DNA from: an uncultured Alphaproteobacteria bacterium
GTDB taxonomy: Bacteria > Pseudomonadota > Alphaproteobacteria > RF32 > CAG-239
Direction: 5' to 3'
DNA: 64,000 nt
Assembly (NCBI GenBank): GCA_934277435.1
Contig: CAKQUE010000002.1
Location: 62,001-126,000, forward strand
How positions within the stretch are numbered: the stretch's first letter is position 1; every line of letters begins with the position of its first letter. Position numbers and translations under genes: made by a program. Shown in pieces: positions 45,216 to 54,570 of this stretch. The notes beneath the pieces are model-generated. The model did not search any database. It saw nothing but the letters and a program-made list of their open reading frames with translations, and had not been told where the DNA came from.

Positions 45216-46976
45216 TTAGGAAAGCTGAGCTTGATAAAGCGAGGCATAAATACTGTCAGGTTTGGCAATCAGTTCTTTATGCGTGCCGGTTTCAACAATT
45301 TTACCATAGTTTACAACCACAATCTTATCAGCATTATGCACAGTCGAAAGCCGGTGCGCTATCACAAACACAGTTCTGTCTGCCATCAAATTATCTATAG
45401 CTTGCTGCACTATGGCTTCAGATTTATTATCCAAAGCCGAAGTTGCCTCATCTAAAATAACTATCGGAGCATTTTTGATAAACGCGCGCGCAATGGCTAT
45501 ACGCTGTTTTTGGCCGCCGGAAAGCAGCACTCCGCGTTCGCCGATTTGCGTATCCAAACCTTTTGGAAGTTCTTTGATAAAATCAGTCAGACAAGCGCAA
45601 GAAACTGCGTATTCAATTTCTTTATCGCCGGCGCCTTCATTGCCTAGCAAAATATTATCGCGAATAGTTCCGGAAAACAAAAAGTTATCCTGAAAAACAA
45701 CAGCAATTTTATCACGCAAAGAATATAGCGAATAATCTCGAATATCTGTACCGTCTATCAAAATTTGCCCTGAAGTCACGTCATAAAAACGCGGCAGCAA
45801 ATTAACCATTGTTGTTTTTCCGCCGCCGGAATTACCAACTAAAGCAATGGTTTGACCTTTTTTGATGTCTAAATTAATATCTTTCAGCACCGGTTTTCCG
45901 GCAACATATTCAAAGTTTACGTTTTTATAAGAAATACCGCGGTTGATTTCTTTCAGTTCTTTAGCGTTTGGTTTATCAACAATTTTTGGTGCTTGCTGCA
46001 GCAGTTCAAACACCCGTTCCATTGCCATCAATGCAATCTGCACATTATTAAAATTGTTGCCGATACCTTTAATCGGATTATAAAGCAAAATCAGCGCTGC
46101 CACAAACGACACAAAGTTTCCGGCCGTTATTTGATGATGCACAATCAAATAGCTGCCCACCCAAATAACTAAAGCAATACCCAGTGACACCACAAAGTGC
46201 ATCAACGGAGAAAGCATACCCGTACGCTGCACCATTTTCATACCAAGCTTAAAAACACGGCGCAAAGTGTCATCAAAACGACTGTTCTGGTAGTCATACA
46301 AATTGTATGATGAAATAATGCGGTTACCGCAAAAACTTTCATTATAGTGTGTTACCACCTCGGCACTTGTAAACACTGTTTTTTTGTTAATATCTTTAAT
46401 GCGTTTTCTAACTCTGGTCAGCGGGAATAAAGCACAAAACAGCACAATCACAGCAATAATCGCCAGCTGCCAGCTATTATAAAACAGCACAACAATTAAA
46501 GAAATTGAAGAAAAAAAGCGGGTGGAAAACTGTTTAATATTACTCAACAATCCGCTGCAGGCCGCGTCAACATCGTTATTGAAACGCATCATAACATTGC
46601 CGGAAGTCGTTGTGTCAAAAAAAGACGCTTCAAATTTCATCAGTTTTTCAAACAAAGAAATTTTTACATCGCTGGCAATGCGATTACCAACCCAAGTATT
46701 TGTAAAATTGGCGGCAAATGTCAAAACACCTTGCAAAGCGCTGAATAAAATAATCACCAACGGAATCCACATCGTATTAGTGTTTTTTTCTATCATCATC
46801 ACATCCATATAAGGCTTGAGCGCCCAAGCAATGACCGCATCCATGGCACCGACAGGCAACGTCAGCAAAATAGCCAGCAAAGCCCTGCCCCAATATGGTT
46901 TTATAAACGGCCACATCTGCCCATAGTCATAAAGCACATGATTATTTTTAATTTTTTCTTTTAGTTTAGCAAACAT
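45216..46976 (-). CDS. msbA: MsbA-like ABC exporter (lipid A/lipid flippase type)
   Basis: A 586-aa half-transporter: six membrane helices (residues about 20-310), then a nucleotide-binding domain. It has Walker A GNSGGGKTTM, Q-loop VFQDNFLF, signature LSGGQKQRIAIARA, Walker B VILDEATSALD, and the H-loop in VIAHRLSTV. Architecture and length fit MsbA, which flips lipid A-core or phospholipids across the inner membrane. Other type IV ABC exporters cannot be excluded, so the symbol is provisional. It is monocistronic. Confidence 0.85.
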   Translation of the reverse strand: MFAKLKEKIKNNHVLYDYGQMWPFIKPYWGRALLAILLTLPVGAMDAVIAWALKPYMDVMMIEKNTNTMWIPLVIILFSALQGVLTFAANFTNTWVGNRIASDVKISLFEKLMKFEASFFDTTTSGNVMMRFNNDVDAACSGLLSNIKQFSTRFFSSISLIVVLFYNSWQLAIIAVIVLFCALFPLTRVRKRIKDINKKTVFTSAEVVTHYNESFCGNRIISSYNLYDYQNSRFDDTLRRVFKLGMKMVQRTGMLSPLMHFVVSLGIALVIWVGSYLIVHHQITAGNFVSFVAALILLYNPIKGIGNNFNNVQIALMAMERVFELLQQAPKIVDKPNAKELKEINRGISYKNVNFEYVAGKPVLKDINLDIKKGQTIALVGNSGGGKTTMVNLLPRFYDVTSGQILIDGTDIRDYSLYSLRDKIAVVFQDNFLFSGTIRDNILLGNEGAGDKEIEYAVSCACLTDFIKELPKGLDTQIGERGVLLSGGQKQRIAIARAFIKNAPIVILDEATSALDNKSEAIVQQAIDNLMADRTVFVIAHRLSTVHNADKIVVVNYGKIVETGTHKELIAKPDSIYASLYQAQLS

Positions 46977-47079
46977 TGATATTCCTTATTTTTTTGGTTA
47001 CTCTAAATAAAAAAAATCCAAAAGTAAACTGTTTGTCGTCAGATATAAACGGGTAATTTAAGAAAATAACGAATATTTT

Positions 47080-47110
47080 AAAGGCGGCCACCTTTCTGAT
47101 AACCGCCTTT
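47080..47110 (-). terminator. Intrinsic terminator of the M20 peptidase gene
   Basis: Perfect stem AAAGGCGG / CCGCCTTT. On the minus strand it is followed by AAAATATTCG, so the T-tract is limited to the three T of the stem. Confidence 0.6.
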
Positions 47111-47121
47111 GCCAGTTTATT

Positions 47122-48228
47122 TTATCTATTTTGCGCCAGTTTTTCTAAAAATTTAATTTGAATAGCCGCTATTTGCTTTACGCTTTCAATATCCACATAT
47201 TCACCGGAAGCGTGCATACCCTCGCCGGTGCCGGAGTGCATAATTACCGTAGAACCTTTGACGGCAAAAGCGCGCGAATCAGTGGCTCCGCCAATGTGTT
47301 CAAATTCAATCTCTCGGCCCAAAACATTTTCGGCCAGCTTTTTATATTCTAAAATATAAGGGTTGTCTTCGGCCATAACCACCGGAGTTGATGATGAAAC
47401 AATTTTATAACTTACACCGTCAACCAAACATGATTTTAACTTTTCTTCCAGCTGTTCCACGGTTGAATTTTCGGTCAATCTAAAATCAAGTAAAGCTTCA
47501 GCATAATTTGACAGCACATTAGAAACCTGCCCGCCGTTTATAATAGCCATATGAACCGTATCAAACCATGTATCTTGCGGCTGCGGCAAGTTTTTGGCAT
47601 AATAAGGATATATTTTTCGGATATTCTGCCAACTTTGCAGCAGCAGTTCGTTGGCGTCAATACCCTCCCACGGCGTCGAGCCATGCGCTTCTTGCCCTTT
47701 AGCCAGCAACTTGACAAACACCGGATTTTTGCACTTGCTGACAATTTTGGTTATATCTCCGCCCACATCGTTATCCAAAACTATTTGCGCTTTAATATCC
47801 GGATAAGCTTCTAAAAATGACTCGGTTGACTTGCTGCCCTTTTCTTCATCTGTGGAAAGAATCACACCAAATTTAAGCGGGAGCTTATGCTCATAAACAT
47901 ACATCATAGAATTTAAGGCGACAGCGGCAAAAGATTTCATATCCAAAGTGCCGCGTCCAAATAATTTTCCATCTTTTTCAACGGGATTAAACATTTCATC
48001 TGCCGCCGGAACAACATCTATATGCCCCAAAACCAACACATCAAAATCCACACCGTCTGTATTGCGCAAAAACACCACCGGAGATGCCGTAGTCTGAAAA
48101 ACTTCTGTTGTTATTGGTGTATCCGCAAATTTTTTAACAATATAATCTGCGGCTTTTTTAATTTCGGTTTTATTGCCCGTTTCGGTTCTGAAACGAATTA
48201 AATCTTTTACTGTTTCCATCAAATCCAT
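47122..48228 (-). CDS. M20 family peptidase (ArgE/DapE-type metallohydrolase)
   Basis: A 368-aa zinc amidohydrolase. Metal ligands are visible in VLGHIDVVP (His/Asp) and GRGTLDMKSF (bridging Asp), and the catalytic Glu is in STDEEKGS. The C-terminal HIGGATDSRAF and GMHASGEYVD close the metal site. The dimerisation domain lies between. The start is the ATG at 48226-48228 with AAAGGGG upstream; the frame extends 36 basic codons further without support. It could be acetylornithine or succinyl-diaminopimelate deacylase, but no pathway neighbours are present. It is divergent from the SH3 gene. Confidence 0.86.
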   Translation of the reverse strand: MDLMETVKDLIRFRTETGNKTEIKKAADYIVKKFADTPITTEVFQTTASPVVFLRNTDGVDFDVLVLGHIDVVPAADEMFNPVEKDGKLFGRGTLDMKSFAAVALNSMMYVYEHKLPLKFGVILSTDEEKGSKSTESFLEAYPDIKAQIVLDNDVGGDITKIVSKCKNPVFVKLLAKGQEAHGSTPWEGIDANELLLQSWQNIRKIYPYYAKNLPQPQDTWFDTVHMAIINGGQVSNVLSNYAEALLDFRLTENSTVEQLEEKLKSCLVDGVSYKIVSSSTPVVMAEDNPYILEYKKLAENVLGREIEFEHIGGATDSRAFAVKGSTVIMHSGTGEGMHASGEYVDIESVKQIAAIQIKFLEKLAQNR

Positions 48229-48314
48229 TTTTTTGCCCCTTTCTTTTTTAATTTTTACTCTTTTTTTAATATATATCTTTATCATTGATTTAAATTTAGT
48301 AAAAGGGAAGAAAA

Positions 48315-48827
48315 ATGAAGGCATTATTGACAACATTCATGGCGCTGTGTTTAAGTGTTAGTTCAATTAATTTTGCGCAAGCCGCAGAAGAAGATGAAAG
48401 CGAAAGCGGATTAGCTATTCCGCGCATGGTTTCTTTGCGCTCTAGTTTGATAAACGTCCGTTCCGGTCCGGGTAGCCGTTATCCGATTGAATGGGTTTAT
48501 AAACAAAAAGGAGCTCCGGTTGAAATTATCGCAGAGTTTGAACTGTGGAGAAAAATCCGTGATTGGGAAGGCTCCGAAACTTGGGTTCACAAAGCAATGC
48601 TTTCCGGACGGCGTTTTATAAAAGTCACCAACCCTGGAGAAAATAATATATACGCCAAACCAGAAAGCGACTCTCGCGTGATAGCCAAAGTTGAAGACGG
48701 CGTGGTCGGAGAAATTGATAAATGTCCAACTCCTGACGGAATGTGTTTAATCAAATTTGATACCGTTAAAGGCTGGATGCCTCGCAGCGGCTTGTTTGGA
48801 ATCTATAAAAACGAGGTTATAAAATAA
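48315..48827 (+). CDS. Secreted SH3-domain protein
   Basis: A 170-aa exported protein. The signal peptide ends INFAQAAEE. It has two bacterial SH3-like segments: SSLINVRSGPGSRYPIEWVY...RKIRDWEGSETWVHKAML, then ENNIYAKPESDSRVIAKVEDG. This matches the alphaproteobacterial SH3 family (SH3_4 type) found as a conserved single gene. It probably binds peptidoglycan in the periplasm. AAGGGAAG precedes the ATG, and the xerC start lies 4 nt after its stop. Confidence 0.9.
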   Translation: MKALLTTFMALCLSVSSINFAQAAEEDESESGLAIPRMVSLRSSLINVRSGPGSRYPIEWVYKQKGAPVEIIAEFELWRKIRDWEGSETWVHKAMLSGRRFIKVTNPGENNIYAKPESDSRVIAKVEDGVVGEIDKCPTPDGMCLIKFDTVKGWMPRSGLFGIYKNEVIK

Positions 48828-48831
48828 GCAA

Positions 48832-49770
48832 GTGAAAGCTCAAATAAAATTCAATGCTGATGAAACTTTGCTGCCGCTTATCAAAGATTGGCAAAATTGG
48901 CTATTGAAAGAACGGCTATATTCTGAGCATACTCTAGACGGATACTCACGCGATTTAGCCTGCTTTTTAGCCACCGTAAAAGATGCACCGCTTGGTGTTG
49001 ACGGCTTAAAAGAGCTAGACATTCATGACTTTCGAAAATTTTTAAGTAAACAGAGTTCACGCAATTTGAACAAAACTTCGCTTTGCCGCGAGCTTTCGGC
49101 AGTCAAAAACTTTTTCAAATGGTTAGAACGGAAAAAAATATTAAAAAATCCGGCGCTTAGCATTATATCTTCACCTAAAAGAGCAAAAGTTTTACCCAAA
49201 GCTCTTGACGAGGAAGATTCTTTTAAATTACTGAATAAAATCGCAAATCTGGAAAATGAAACGTGGCAAGGGCTTCGCGACCGAGCAATTTTGACCTTAC
49301 TCTATGGTTGCGGTTTGCGTATATCCGAAGCCCTTTCTGTAAATATCGGCGATATATCTGCCCACAGCGAGTTCCTTCGCGTCAAAGGTAAGGGCAACAA
49401 AGAAAGAATAGTTCCCCTTCTTCCAATTATTTGGCAATATATCGATGCTTACCTTGCTGAATGCCCCTATAAACTCAATGCAGGAGAACCATTGTTTTTA
49501 GGCGCACGAGGCGAGCGGATTAGTCCACGTATAATTCAACGCCAGCTGCAAAAACTTAGATTGTCGCTTGGCCTGCCGGATACAGTAACTCCGCATGCTC
49601 TTCGCCACTCTTTTGCCACACAGCTATTGGCAGCAGGGACTGATTTACGCTCAATTCAAGAATTGTTAGGTCATGCGTCCCTAAGCACAACCCAGCGCTA
49701 CACCGATGTTCAAACCGAAACTCTGCAACGAGAATACCACAAAGCGCATCCGCTCGAAAAGTCTGAATAA
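48832..49770 (+). CDS. xerC: Tyrosine recombinase XerC
   Basis: Resolves chromosome dimers at dif together with XerD. The 312-aa product has the N-terminal SAM-like DNA-binding domain (WLLKERLYSEHTLDGYSRDL) and the catalytic domain. Catalytic residues seen are Arg in GCGLRISEAL, Lys in VKGKGNKERIVPL, His-Arg in HALRHSFATQLLAAG, His in LLGHASLSTTQ and Tyr in RYTDVQ. The start is GTG at 48832, 4 nt after the SH3 gene. Length and lack of mobile-element context argue for Xer rather than an integrase. XerC rather than XerD is the more likely assignment but not certain. Confidence 0.88.
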   Translation: MKAQIKFNADETLLPLIKDWQNWLLKERLYSEHTLDGYSRDLACFLATVKDAPLGVDGLKELDIHDFRKFLSKQSSRNLNKTSLCRELSAVKNFFKWLERKKILKNPALSIISSPKRAKVLPKALDEEDSFKLLNKIANLENETWQGLRDRAILTLLYGCGLRISEALSVNIGDISAHSEFLRVKGKGNKERIVPLLPIIWQYIDAYLAECPYKLNAGEPLFLGARGERISPRIIQRQLQKLRLSLGLPDTVTPHALRHSFATQLLAAGTDLRSIQELLGHASLSTTQRYTDVQTETLQREYHKAHPLEKSE

Positions 49771-49790
49771 ATCAAAACAAAAAAGAGGTC

Positions 49791-49810
49791 TGAAACCAGC
49801 ACCTCTTCTT
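49791..49810. terminator. Bidirectional terminator between xerC and rpmG
   Basis: AAGAGGT / ACCTCTT with a 6-nt loop and T/A-rich flanks on both sides, between convergent genes. Confidence 0.75.
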
Positions 49811-49830
49811 TCTAAATTCTTTTGCAGAAA

Positions 49831-49998
49831 TTACTTCAATTTCTTTTCCACAAACTCTTCATGTTTTTTAGATTTTTTATCGAATTTCTTCAAAACCAAT
49901 TTTTCAGGATGAGTTCTTGGATTTTTTTCTGCCAAATAGAAAGAACCAGTACCAGCACTGCTTTCCAATTTAATTTTAATTTTTACTGCTTTAGCCAT
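49831..49998 (-). CDS. rpmG: 50S ribosomal protein L33
   Basis: A 55-aa protein beginning MAKAVKIKIKLESSAGTG, with FYLAEKNPRTHPEKLVLKKF, the L33 pattern. It has no cysteines, so it is the zinc-independent form. AAGAG lies a few nt before the ATG at 49996-49998. It has a near-consensus promoter and a terminator, so it is transcribed alone, as expected for a highly expressed ribosomal gene. Confidence 0.93.
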   Translation of the reverse strand: MAKAVKIKIKLESSAGTGSFYLAEKNPRTHPEKLVLKKFDKKSKKHEEFVEKKLK

Positions 49999-50043
49999 TT
50001 TTCTTACTCTTTTACAAAGTTATCAATTAAAACATTTAGGCGA

Positions 50044-50071
50044 AGTATACATTTTTTAACGTGCTTGTCAA
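50044..50071 (-). promoter_or_regulatory. Strong sigma70-type promoter of rpmG
   Basis: On the minus strand TTGACA (50071-50066), a 16-nt spacer and TATACT (50049-50044). The rpmG ATG lies 45 nt downstream. Confidence 0.8.
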
Positions 50072-50084
50072 CAACTTTTTTCGG

Positions 50085-51146
50085 TTATATTTCGTTTTTG
50101 AGCAATTTAATTGCCGTTTCAATATCATGTTCTTCCCAAAGCCGGCTTTCTTGCTTGCAAGAACCGTCTGCATTTTTGGCTTCACAGATATCTGGCGTTA
50201 CACCGTTTTGATGAATTATTTTACCGGACGGAGTAAAAAACTGCTCAGTGGTCAAAACCAGCTTGCCGCCGTTGCTCATTTGAATAACGTTTTGAATAGT
50301 GCCTTTGCCAAAAGTTTTTGTTCCCACTATTTTGGCCCGCGACTGGTCTTGCAATCCCGCCGCCAAAACTTCGGCCGCAGATGCTGTTTCGCCGTCTACC
50401 AGCACAGCCAGAGGACCACCGTACAAACTCCCCTCTTTGGAGGTATAATAATGCACATTGGCGCCATCTCGACCAGCGGTATATGTGATAATTTCATTAT
50501 CGGTGAAAAAATCCGCCACCTTTAGCGCCTCATTCAAAATACCGCCGCTGTTGCCGCGCAAATCTAAAATCACGGCGCTGTATGGCTTGTTGCGTTCTAA
50601 AGAGCCCCGCACTGCTTTGGCGGTCTGTTTATTAAATATACGCACCCGCAAATATAAAACGTCATCAATTTTTCTGTCGCTGTAAAGCGTGTAAATAGAA
50701 TTTTCTTCAGCATCTTCGCTATAATCATATTCCGAATAGTAATGCGAAAACTTATCCAATTTTTCTGTAATTTTTTTCATCATCAAATCCGGCAATTCAA
50801 AGTCTTTAAGCGCCACCTTGTCAGTGAGTTTTGAGGCCTCGTCGGCAATTTTGGCCGCGGTTTCACTCCAAGCCTTCACATCTTTAGGATTTTTTGGTTG
50901 CGGTATAATTTTTTTAATTTGCTTTTTATAATATAGATAAAACTTGTCGCTGCCTTTAGAAATCACAATATCTTTATCTAAATCAGTAATAGCCTGCAGT
51001 CCGTTTATAACCAAATCCGCAACATTCACCGGCTGCAAATAATCCGTATCAACCGAAGTCAGCATTTCATTCAATAAATTTTCATCTACCGACGCAAAAG
51101 CCGGTGCAGACAGCAACAAAGCCCACGCAAACAAAATTTTTTTCAT
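50085..51146 (-). CDS. S41 family peptidase (CtpA-like) without a recognisable PDZ domain
   Basis: A 353-aa exported serine protease; the signal peptide ends SAPAFAS. The S41 core is present: VILDLRGNSGGILNEAL, catalytic Ser in DGETASAAEVLAAGLQD (about residue 254) and Lys in GTKTFGKGTIQ (about 280). In CtpA proteins a PDZ domain of about 90 residues sits between the helical N-terminal part (DKFSHYYS) and the core strand (here VLYLRVRIF). Here only about 20 residues lie there, so the PDZ domain is missing. The start is the second of two ATGs after GAGGA; it overlaps or abuts the xth stop. Confidence 0.88.
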   Translation of the reverse strand: MKKILFAWALLLSAPAFASVDENLLNEMLTSVDTDYLQPVNVADLVINGLQAITDLDKDIVISKGSDKFYLYYKKQIKKIIPQPKNPKDVKAWSETAAKIADEASKLTDKVALKDFELPDLMMKKITEKLDKFSHYYSEYDYSEDAEENSIYTLYSDRKIDDVLYLRVRIFNKQTAKAVRGSLERNKPYSAVILDLRGNSGGILNEALKVADFFTDNEIITYTAGRDGANVHYYTSKEGSLYGGPLAVLVDGETASAAEVLAAGLQDQSRAKIVGTKTFGKGTIQNVIQMSNGGKLVLTTEQFFTPSGKIIHQNGVTPDICEAKNADGSCKQESRLWEEHDIETAIKLLKNEI

Positions 51147-51148
51147 CA

Positions 51149-51943
51149 TCAATCCTCAAATTCCGCCATTAACACTGTGTGATCAGACGCTTTTTCCTTA
51201 GCCCTGAAGTTTTTATCTATTTTACAATCAGTCAAGCAATCGGCCATAGCCGGAGAACAAAAAACATAATCTATGCGCATACCCAAATCATTGGCAAAAG
51301 ATGCACCGGTGTAATCCCAAAAAGTATAGCCGTTTTCTTGAGGGTACAACAAGCGATACGAATCCGAATACCCAATAAACTCAAGTCTATGCAAACGCTG
51401 CCAAACTTCTGGACGATAGAGGGCGTTTCCGGCAAACATTTCTGGATTAAAAACATCTTTTTTAGTCAGTATAACATTAAAATCACCTGCCAAAACAACA
51501 TTTTTATGCTGCAGCATTAACTTTTCTGCATGTTGCAAAAACGCGTCCATCCATTGCAATTTATATTCAAAACGGCTGCTATCGGCAGAATTATTTGCCG
51601 GAGGATTGCCATTAGGCAAATAAAGCGAAGCTATAATATATTTTTTGTTGTTTTTTGATATTTCCACTTCCAAATAGCGGGAATTTTCATCAGTAAAATT
51701 CGGTAAATTTTCGGCGGTTACCTTCATTTTATGGCGGCTTAAAACCGCCACGCCGTTATAACTTTTCTGCCCTAAAATTTTAGCCTCATAGCCCAGTGTC
51801 TGCAAATCAAAAAAGGGAAAATTATTAAATTCGGTTTTTATTTCTTGCAGCAACAAAACATCGGGCTGATTTTGCCGAAGCCAGTCACACAAATTAGGCA
51901 ATCTGGCGTTTATGGAATTTATATTCAGAGTGGCAATTTTCAT
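51149..51943 (-). CDS. xth: Exodeoxyribonuclease III (ExoA/Xth family)
   Basis: An AP endonuclease/3'-5' exonuclease for base excision repair. The 264-aa product has MKIATLNINSINARLPNL, the metal ligand Glu in LLLQEIK, VVLAGDFNVIL, and the C-terminal RIDYVFCSP and KASDHTVLMAEF, all family motifs. It is the first gene of a two-gene unit with the S41 peptidase, with which it overlaps by a few nt. The two functions are unrelated, so the pairing is probably only transcriptional. Confidence 0.94.
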   Translation of the reverse strand: MKIATLNINSINARLPNLCDWLRQNQPDVLLLQEIKTEFNNFPFFDLQTLGYEAKILGQKSYNGVAVLSRHKMKVTAENLPNFTDENSRYLEVEISKNNKKYIIASLYLPNGNPPANNSADSSRFEYKLQWMDAFLQHAEKLMLQHKNVVLAGDFNVILTKKDVFNPEMFAGNALYRPEVWQRLHRLEFIGYSDSYRLLYPQENGYTFWDYTGASFANDLGMRIDYVFCSPAMADCLTDCKIDKNFRAKEKASDHTVLMAEFED

Positions 51944-52070
51944 ACTTTTTTTCCTTTGCTTTTACTATAATAATTTTTTTAGGAAATAAAAGATTTTTTT
52001 TGTTCTGTTAAGTGATTTTAAAACATTAGCCTTTAGAATGAAAAAAGATTATTTAATGGGGTTTGTTATG

Positions 52071-52985
52071 TATCAGGATTTTTTCAATAAAAATGATGAT
52101 TATTTGAGTGAATTTAAGCAAAAAGTCGCCAATCAGAAAATTGCGACCATTGAAGAACGCCGCACCGAACTGGCTCGTTCTCGCAATAATTTTTTGGGTA
52201 CTTTCGCCGGTATTGCGCTGGCCGGAATTGTCGGTTGGTTTGTTTTGGCGCCGCAATACGCCGAAACCGAAAAAGAAATCCCGATTATCAGACGTCCGCA
52301 AACGGCGGTGAAAATAAAACCGGAAAATCCTGGTGGCATGGAAATTCCAAATCAAGACAAAGACGTGTATAATATTGTTGAAAAGAAAGAAGTTGACAAT
52401 ACCGTGGTAGAAAATCTGCTGCCTAAACCAGAAACACCAAAGCTTCCGGATATTGTTCCCGAAGTTGCCGATGTAAACACCAACGTAAACACCGACGCAG
52501 CAAATCTTGATGAAATTGTTGATGAAGTTGCCGAAAATAAAAACGACTTACCGCAACCAAAAGAAGTTAAAGCCGAAAGCAAAGCTGTTGAAAATTCTGC
52601 GGCTAGCAATGTTCCGGCAAAACCAGCTGATTTGTTGGCCGGCGTCAGCGCACAAGCTCCGGATGCAAACGCAGCCAAGGCTGATGCTCCGGCAAAAATT
52701 GAAGCTCCGACGGCTGTTGTAAACACGGCAAGCGCCGGAGGCTGGCAAATTCAACTAATCGCTTCTAAAAATAAAACCGCGGTAGAAAAAACTTGGACCG
52801 ATTTGTCGGCTAAATATGCCGATTTGAAAAATATGCCGCATGAAATTCAAGCTTCTGACCTTGGAGCACAAGGAATGTTCTATCGTCTGCGCGCCGGTTC
52901 TTTTGCCAGCAAAGCTGAAGCGGCACAAGCTTGCGCAAACCTAAAAGCCAAAGGTCTGCATGACTGTATTGCCAAAGAAAAGTGA
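52071..52985 (+). CDS. SPOR domain protein
   Basis: A 304-aa protein with one membrane helix (about residues 44-62, GTFAGIALAGIVGWFVLAP). A long Pro/Glu/Ala-rich periplasmic linker follows, then a C-terminal SPOR domain (about 228-302: GGWQIQLIASKNKTAVEKTW ... FYRLRAGSFASKAEAAQAC). SPOR domains bind glycan strands lacking stem peptides at the septum. The ATG at 52071 has GGGG 6 nt upstream; an ATG at 52038 is possible. It lies 6 nt upstream of nagZ, the usual alphaproteobacterial neighbour. Confidence 0.9.
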   Translation, partial: YQDFFNKNDDYLSEFKQKVANQKIATIEERRTELARSRNNFLGTFAGIALAGIVGWFVLAPQYAETEKEIPIIRRPQTAVKIKPENPGGMEIPNQDKDVYNIVEKKEVDNTVVENLLPKPETPKLPDIVPEVADVNTNVNTDAANLDEIVDEVAENKNDLPQPKEVKAESKAVENSAASNVPAKPADLLAGVSAQAPDANAAKADAPAKIEAPTAVVNTASAGGWQIQLIASKNKTAVEKTWTDLSAKYADLKNMPHEIQASDLGAQGMFYRLRAGSFASKAEAAQACANLKAKGLHDCIAKEK

Positions 52986-52991
52986 TTAACG

Positions 52992-54047
52992 ATGACAAAA
53001 CCTATTCTTCCAGCCTTTCTTTCTGTTCAGAGCTTTATGCTCAGCGATGAGGAAAAACGCTTGTTTGCAAAGTGTAATCCTCTGGGAGTTTGTTTGTTTG
53101 CAAAAGGTTGCACCAATGTGCAGAATCCGCAACAACTAAAAAGGCTCTGTCAGGATATTAAGGAAACTATCGGACGTGAAGACGTTTTAATCGCTATTGA
53201 TCAAGAAGGCGGACGGGTGCGCCGTTTGGTTGAACCGGAATTTACACCGCTGGCAGAACAACAAAGACTAAACACTGTCGAGCTAGCTAAACAGCATGCT
53301 TTTTTGGCCGCTCATGATTTAAAAAATTGCGGAATCAATGTCAATTTTGCTCCGGTTTTGGATATTTGCTATGAATTTACCTCGGCTGTTTTGCGAGGAC
53401 GCTGTTTTGACGGTAATGAAAAACAAATCGCAATTTTAGGCAAAGCTATGGTAGATGAGTTTATGGCAAACGGTGTATGTCCTTGCGTGAAACATCTGCC
53501 AGGGCACGGACGGGCAAAAAGCGATCCGCATTTGGAATTACCGGTTATTGACGATGATATAAAAACTTTACAAACCGATTTTTATCCTTTCAAACAGCTG
53601 AAAGACGCGCCGATGGGGATGGTAGCGCATTTGCTTTTAACCAAAATTGACAATAGCTTGCCGTCAAGTGAATCGCCTAGCGTCATTAAAAATATTATCC
53701 GTAAAGAAATTGGATTTAGCGGCTTTTTAGTTTCTGACGCCATTATGATGCAGGCTCTGAAGGGTTCAATTGCCGAACGTGCAAAACGAGCTATTGCCGC
53801 CGGTTGTGATGCGGTATGCTTGGGAAATGCTGCGTTTTCAGATAATTTAGAGTTGGCTGACAGCGGATTGATTTTGAGCGATAACGCGGCGGAGCGTTTA
53901 TTAACAGTGCAAAAAATTATTCAGCAGTCATTAAAACATTCCGACTATGAACATATTAAAAATAAATATTGTGCAAATCTGAAAAATATTATATCGTATA
54001 ATTCAGAGTACGATGCGACAGAAATTTTAAATCGCATCCGCAAATAA
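52992..54047 (+). CDS. nagZ: Beta-N-acetylhexosaminidase NagZ
   Basis: A glycoside hydrolase family 3 enzyme that removes N-acetylglucosamine from muropeptides during peptidoglycan recycling. The 351-aa product has AIDQEGGRVRRL, the general acid/base loop KHLPGHGRAKSDPHLELP, and the nucleophile Asp in GFLVSDAIMMQAL (family form SDD; the second Asp is Ala here). It is cytoplasmic, without a signal peptide. It is co-transcribed with the SPOR gene before it and the TatA-like gene after it. Confidence 0.93.
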   Translation: MTKPILPAFLSVQSFMLSDEEKRLFAKCNPLGVCLFAKGCTNVQNPQQLKRLCQDIKETIGREDVLIAIDQEGGRVRRLVEPEFTPLAEQQRLNTVELAKQHAFLAAHDLKNCGINVNFAPVLDICYEFTSAVLRGRCFDGNEKQIAILGKAMVDEFMANGVCPCVKHLPGHGRAKSDPHLELPVIDDDIKTLQTDFYPFKQLKDAPMGMVAHLLLTKIDNSLPSSESPSVIKNIIRKEIGFSGFLVSDAIMMQALKGSIAERAKRAIAAGCDAVCLGNAAFSDNLELADSGLILSDNAAERLLTVQKIIQQSLKHSDYEHIKNKYCANLKNIISYNSEYDATEILNRIRK

Positions 54048-54065
54048 ATTAAGGAGAAAAAAATT

Positions 54066-54473
54066 ATGGGTGGTTTCTTTGGTTGGTTTTTGGTGATTGT
54101 TGGTGTTTTGGCTATTTTTAATGCCGAAAAATTACCGGCTTTACGTCAAATGCTAGATGAAAAATTAAAAGGAAGTTTGGACGTTGCAAAAGAAGTTTCT
54201 AAAACAACAAAAAATAAAATTGAAAAAGTAAAAACAGAAATCGACAACCGCAAAAATGCTCCGCAAGAAGAAAAAGAAGCGGAAGAAAATACGCCGGAAG
54301 AAACAGCGGAAGCGTTGAATTTTATGAGCAACTATATCAACAAAAAAGAAAAAGAGAGCAAGGAAGAACCTAAGTCATCTCTTGCCGATATGTTAAATGC
54401 TCAGACAGAACAGCAAAATACTACCGAAGAAAACGCTGAAGATAAGCCCGTGGATTTGAACAAATTTGATTAG
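54066..54473 (+). CDS. TatA/TatB-like protein
   Basis: A 135-aa protein with a short N-terminal membrane helix (residues 4-20), a hinge FNAEKLPALRQML like the TatA/B consensus, and an amphipathic helix (DEKLKGSLDVAKEV). A long acidic Lys/Glu-rich tail follows. In many alphaproteobacteria nagZ is followed by scpA, scpB and tatABC; here scpAB and tatC are absent, and this single gene ends the unit. It may be a divergent TatA/B protein. Without TatC nearby, a function in Tat export is not shown. Confidence 0.65.
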   Translation: MGGFFGWFLVIVGVLAIFNAEKLPALRQMLDEKLKGSLDVAKEVSKTTKNKIEKVKTEIDNRKNAPQEEKEAEENTPEETAEALNFMSNYINKKEKESKEEPKSSLADMLNAQTEQQNTTEENAEDKPVDLNKFD

Positions 54474-54493
54474 TTTTTTGGCTTTTTTAGTTT

Positions 54494-54530
54494 AAATCCC
54501 CTCAGGAAACATTTTCTGAAGGGATTTTTT
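54494..54530 (+). terminator. Intrinsic terminator of the SPOR-nagZ-tatA-like unit
   Basis: AAATCCC-c-TCAG / CTGA-a-GGGATTT with a 10-nt loop, then TTTT, 20 nt after the stop. Confidence 0.9.
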
Positions 54531-54570
54531 GTTTTTGAACCGCCAATTCCAAGAGAAAATATAAAAACTC

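Noticed and set aside
48832..49770. Phage or genomic-island integrase
   Set aside because: Length, motifs and position after the conserved SH3 gene fit a housekeeping Xer recombinase; no attachment repeats or mobile genes are nearby.
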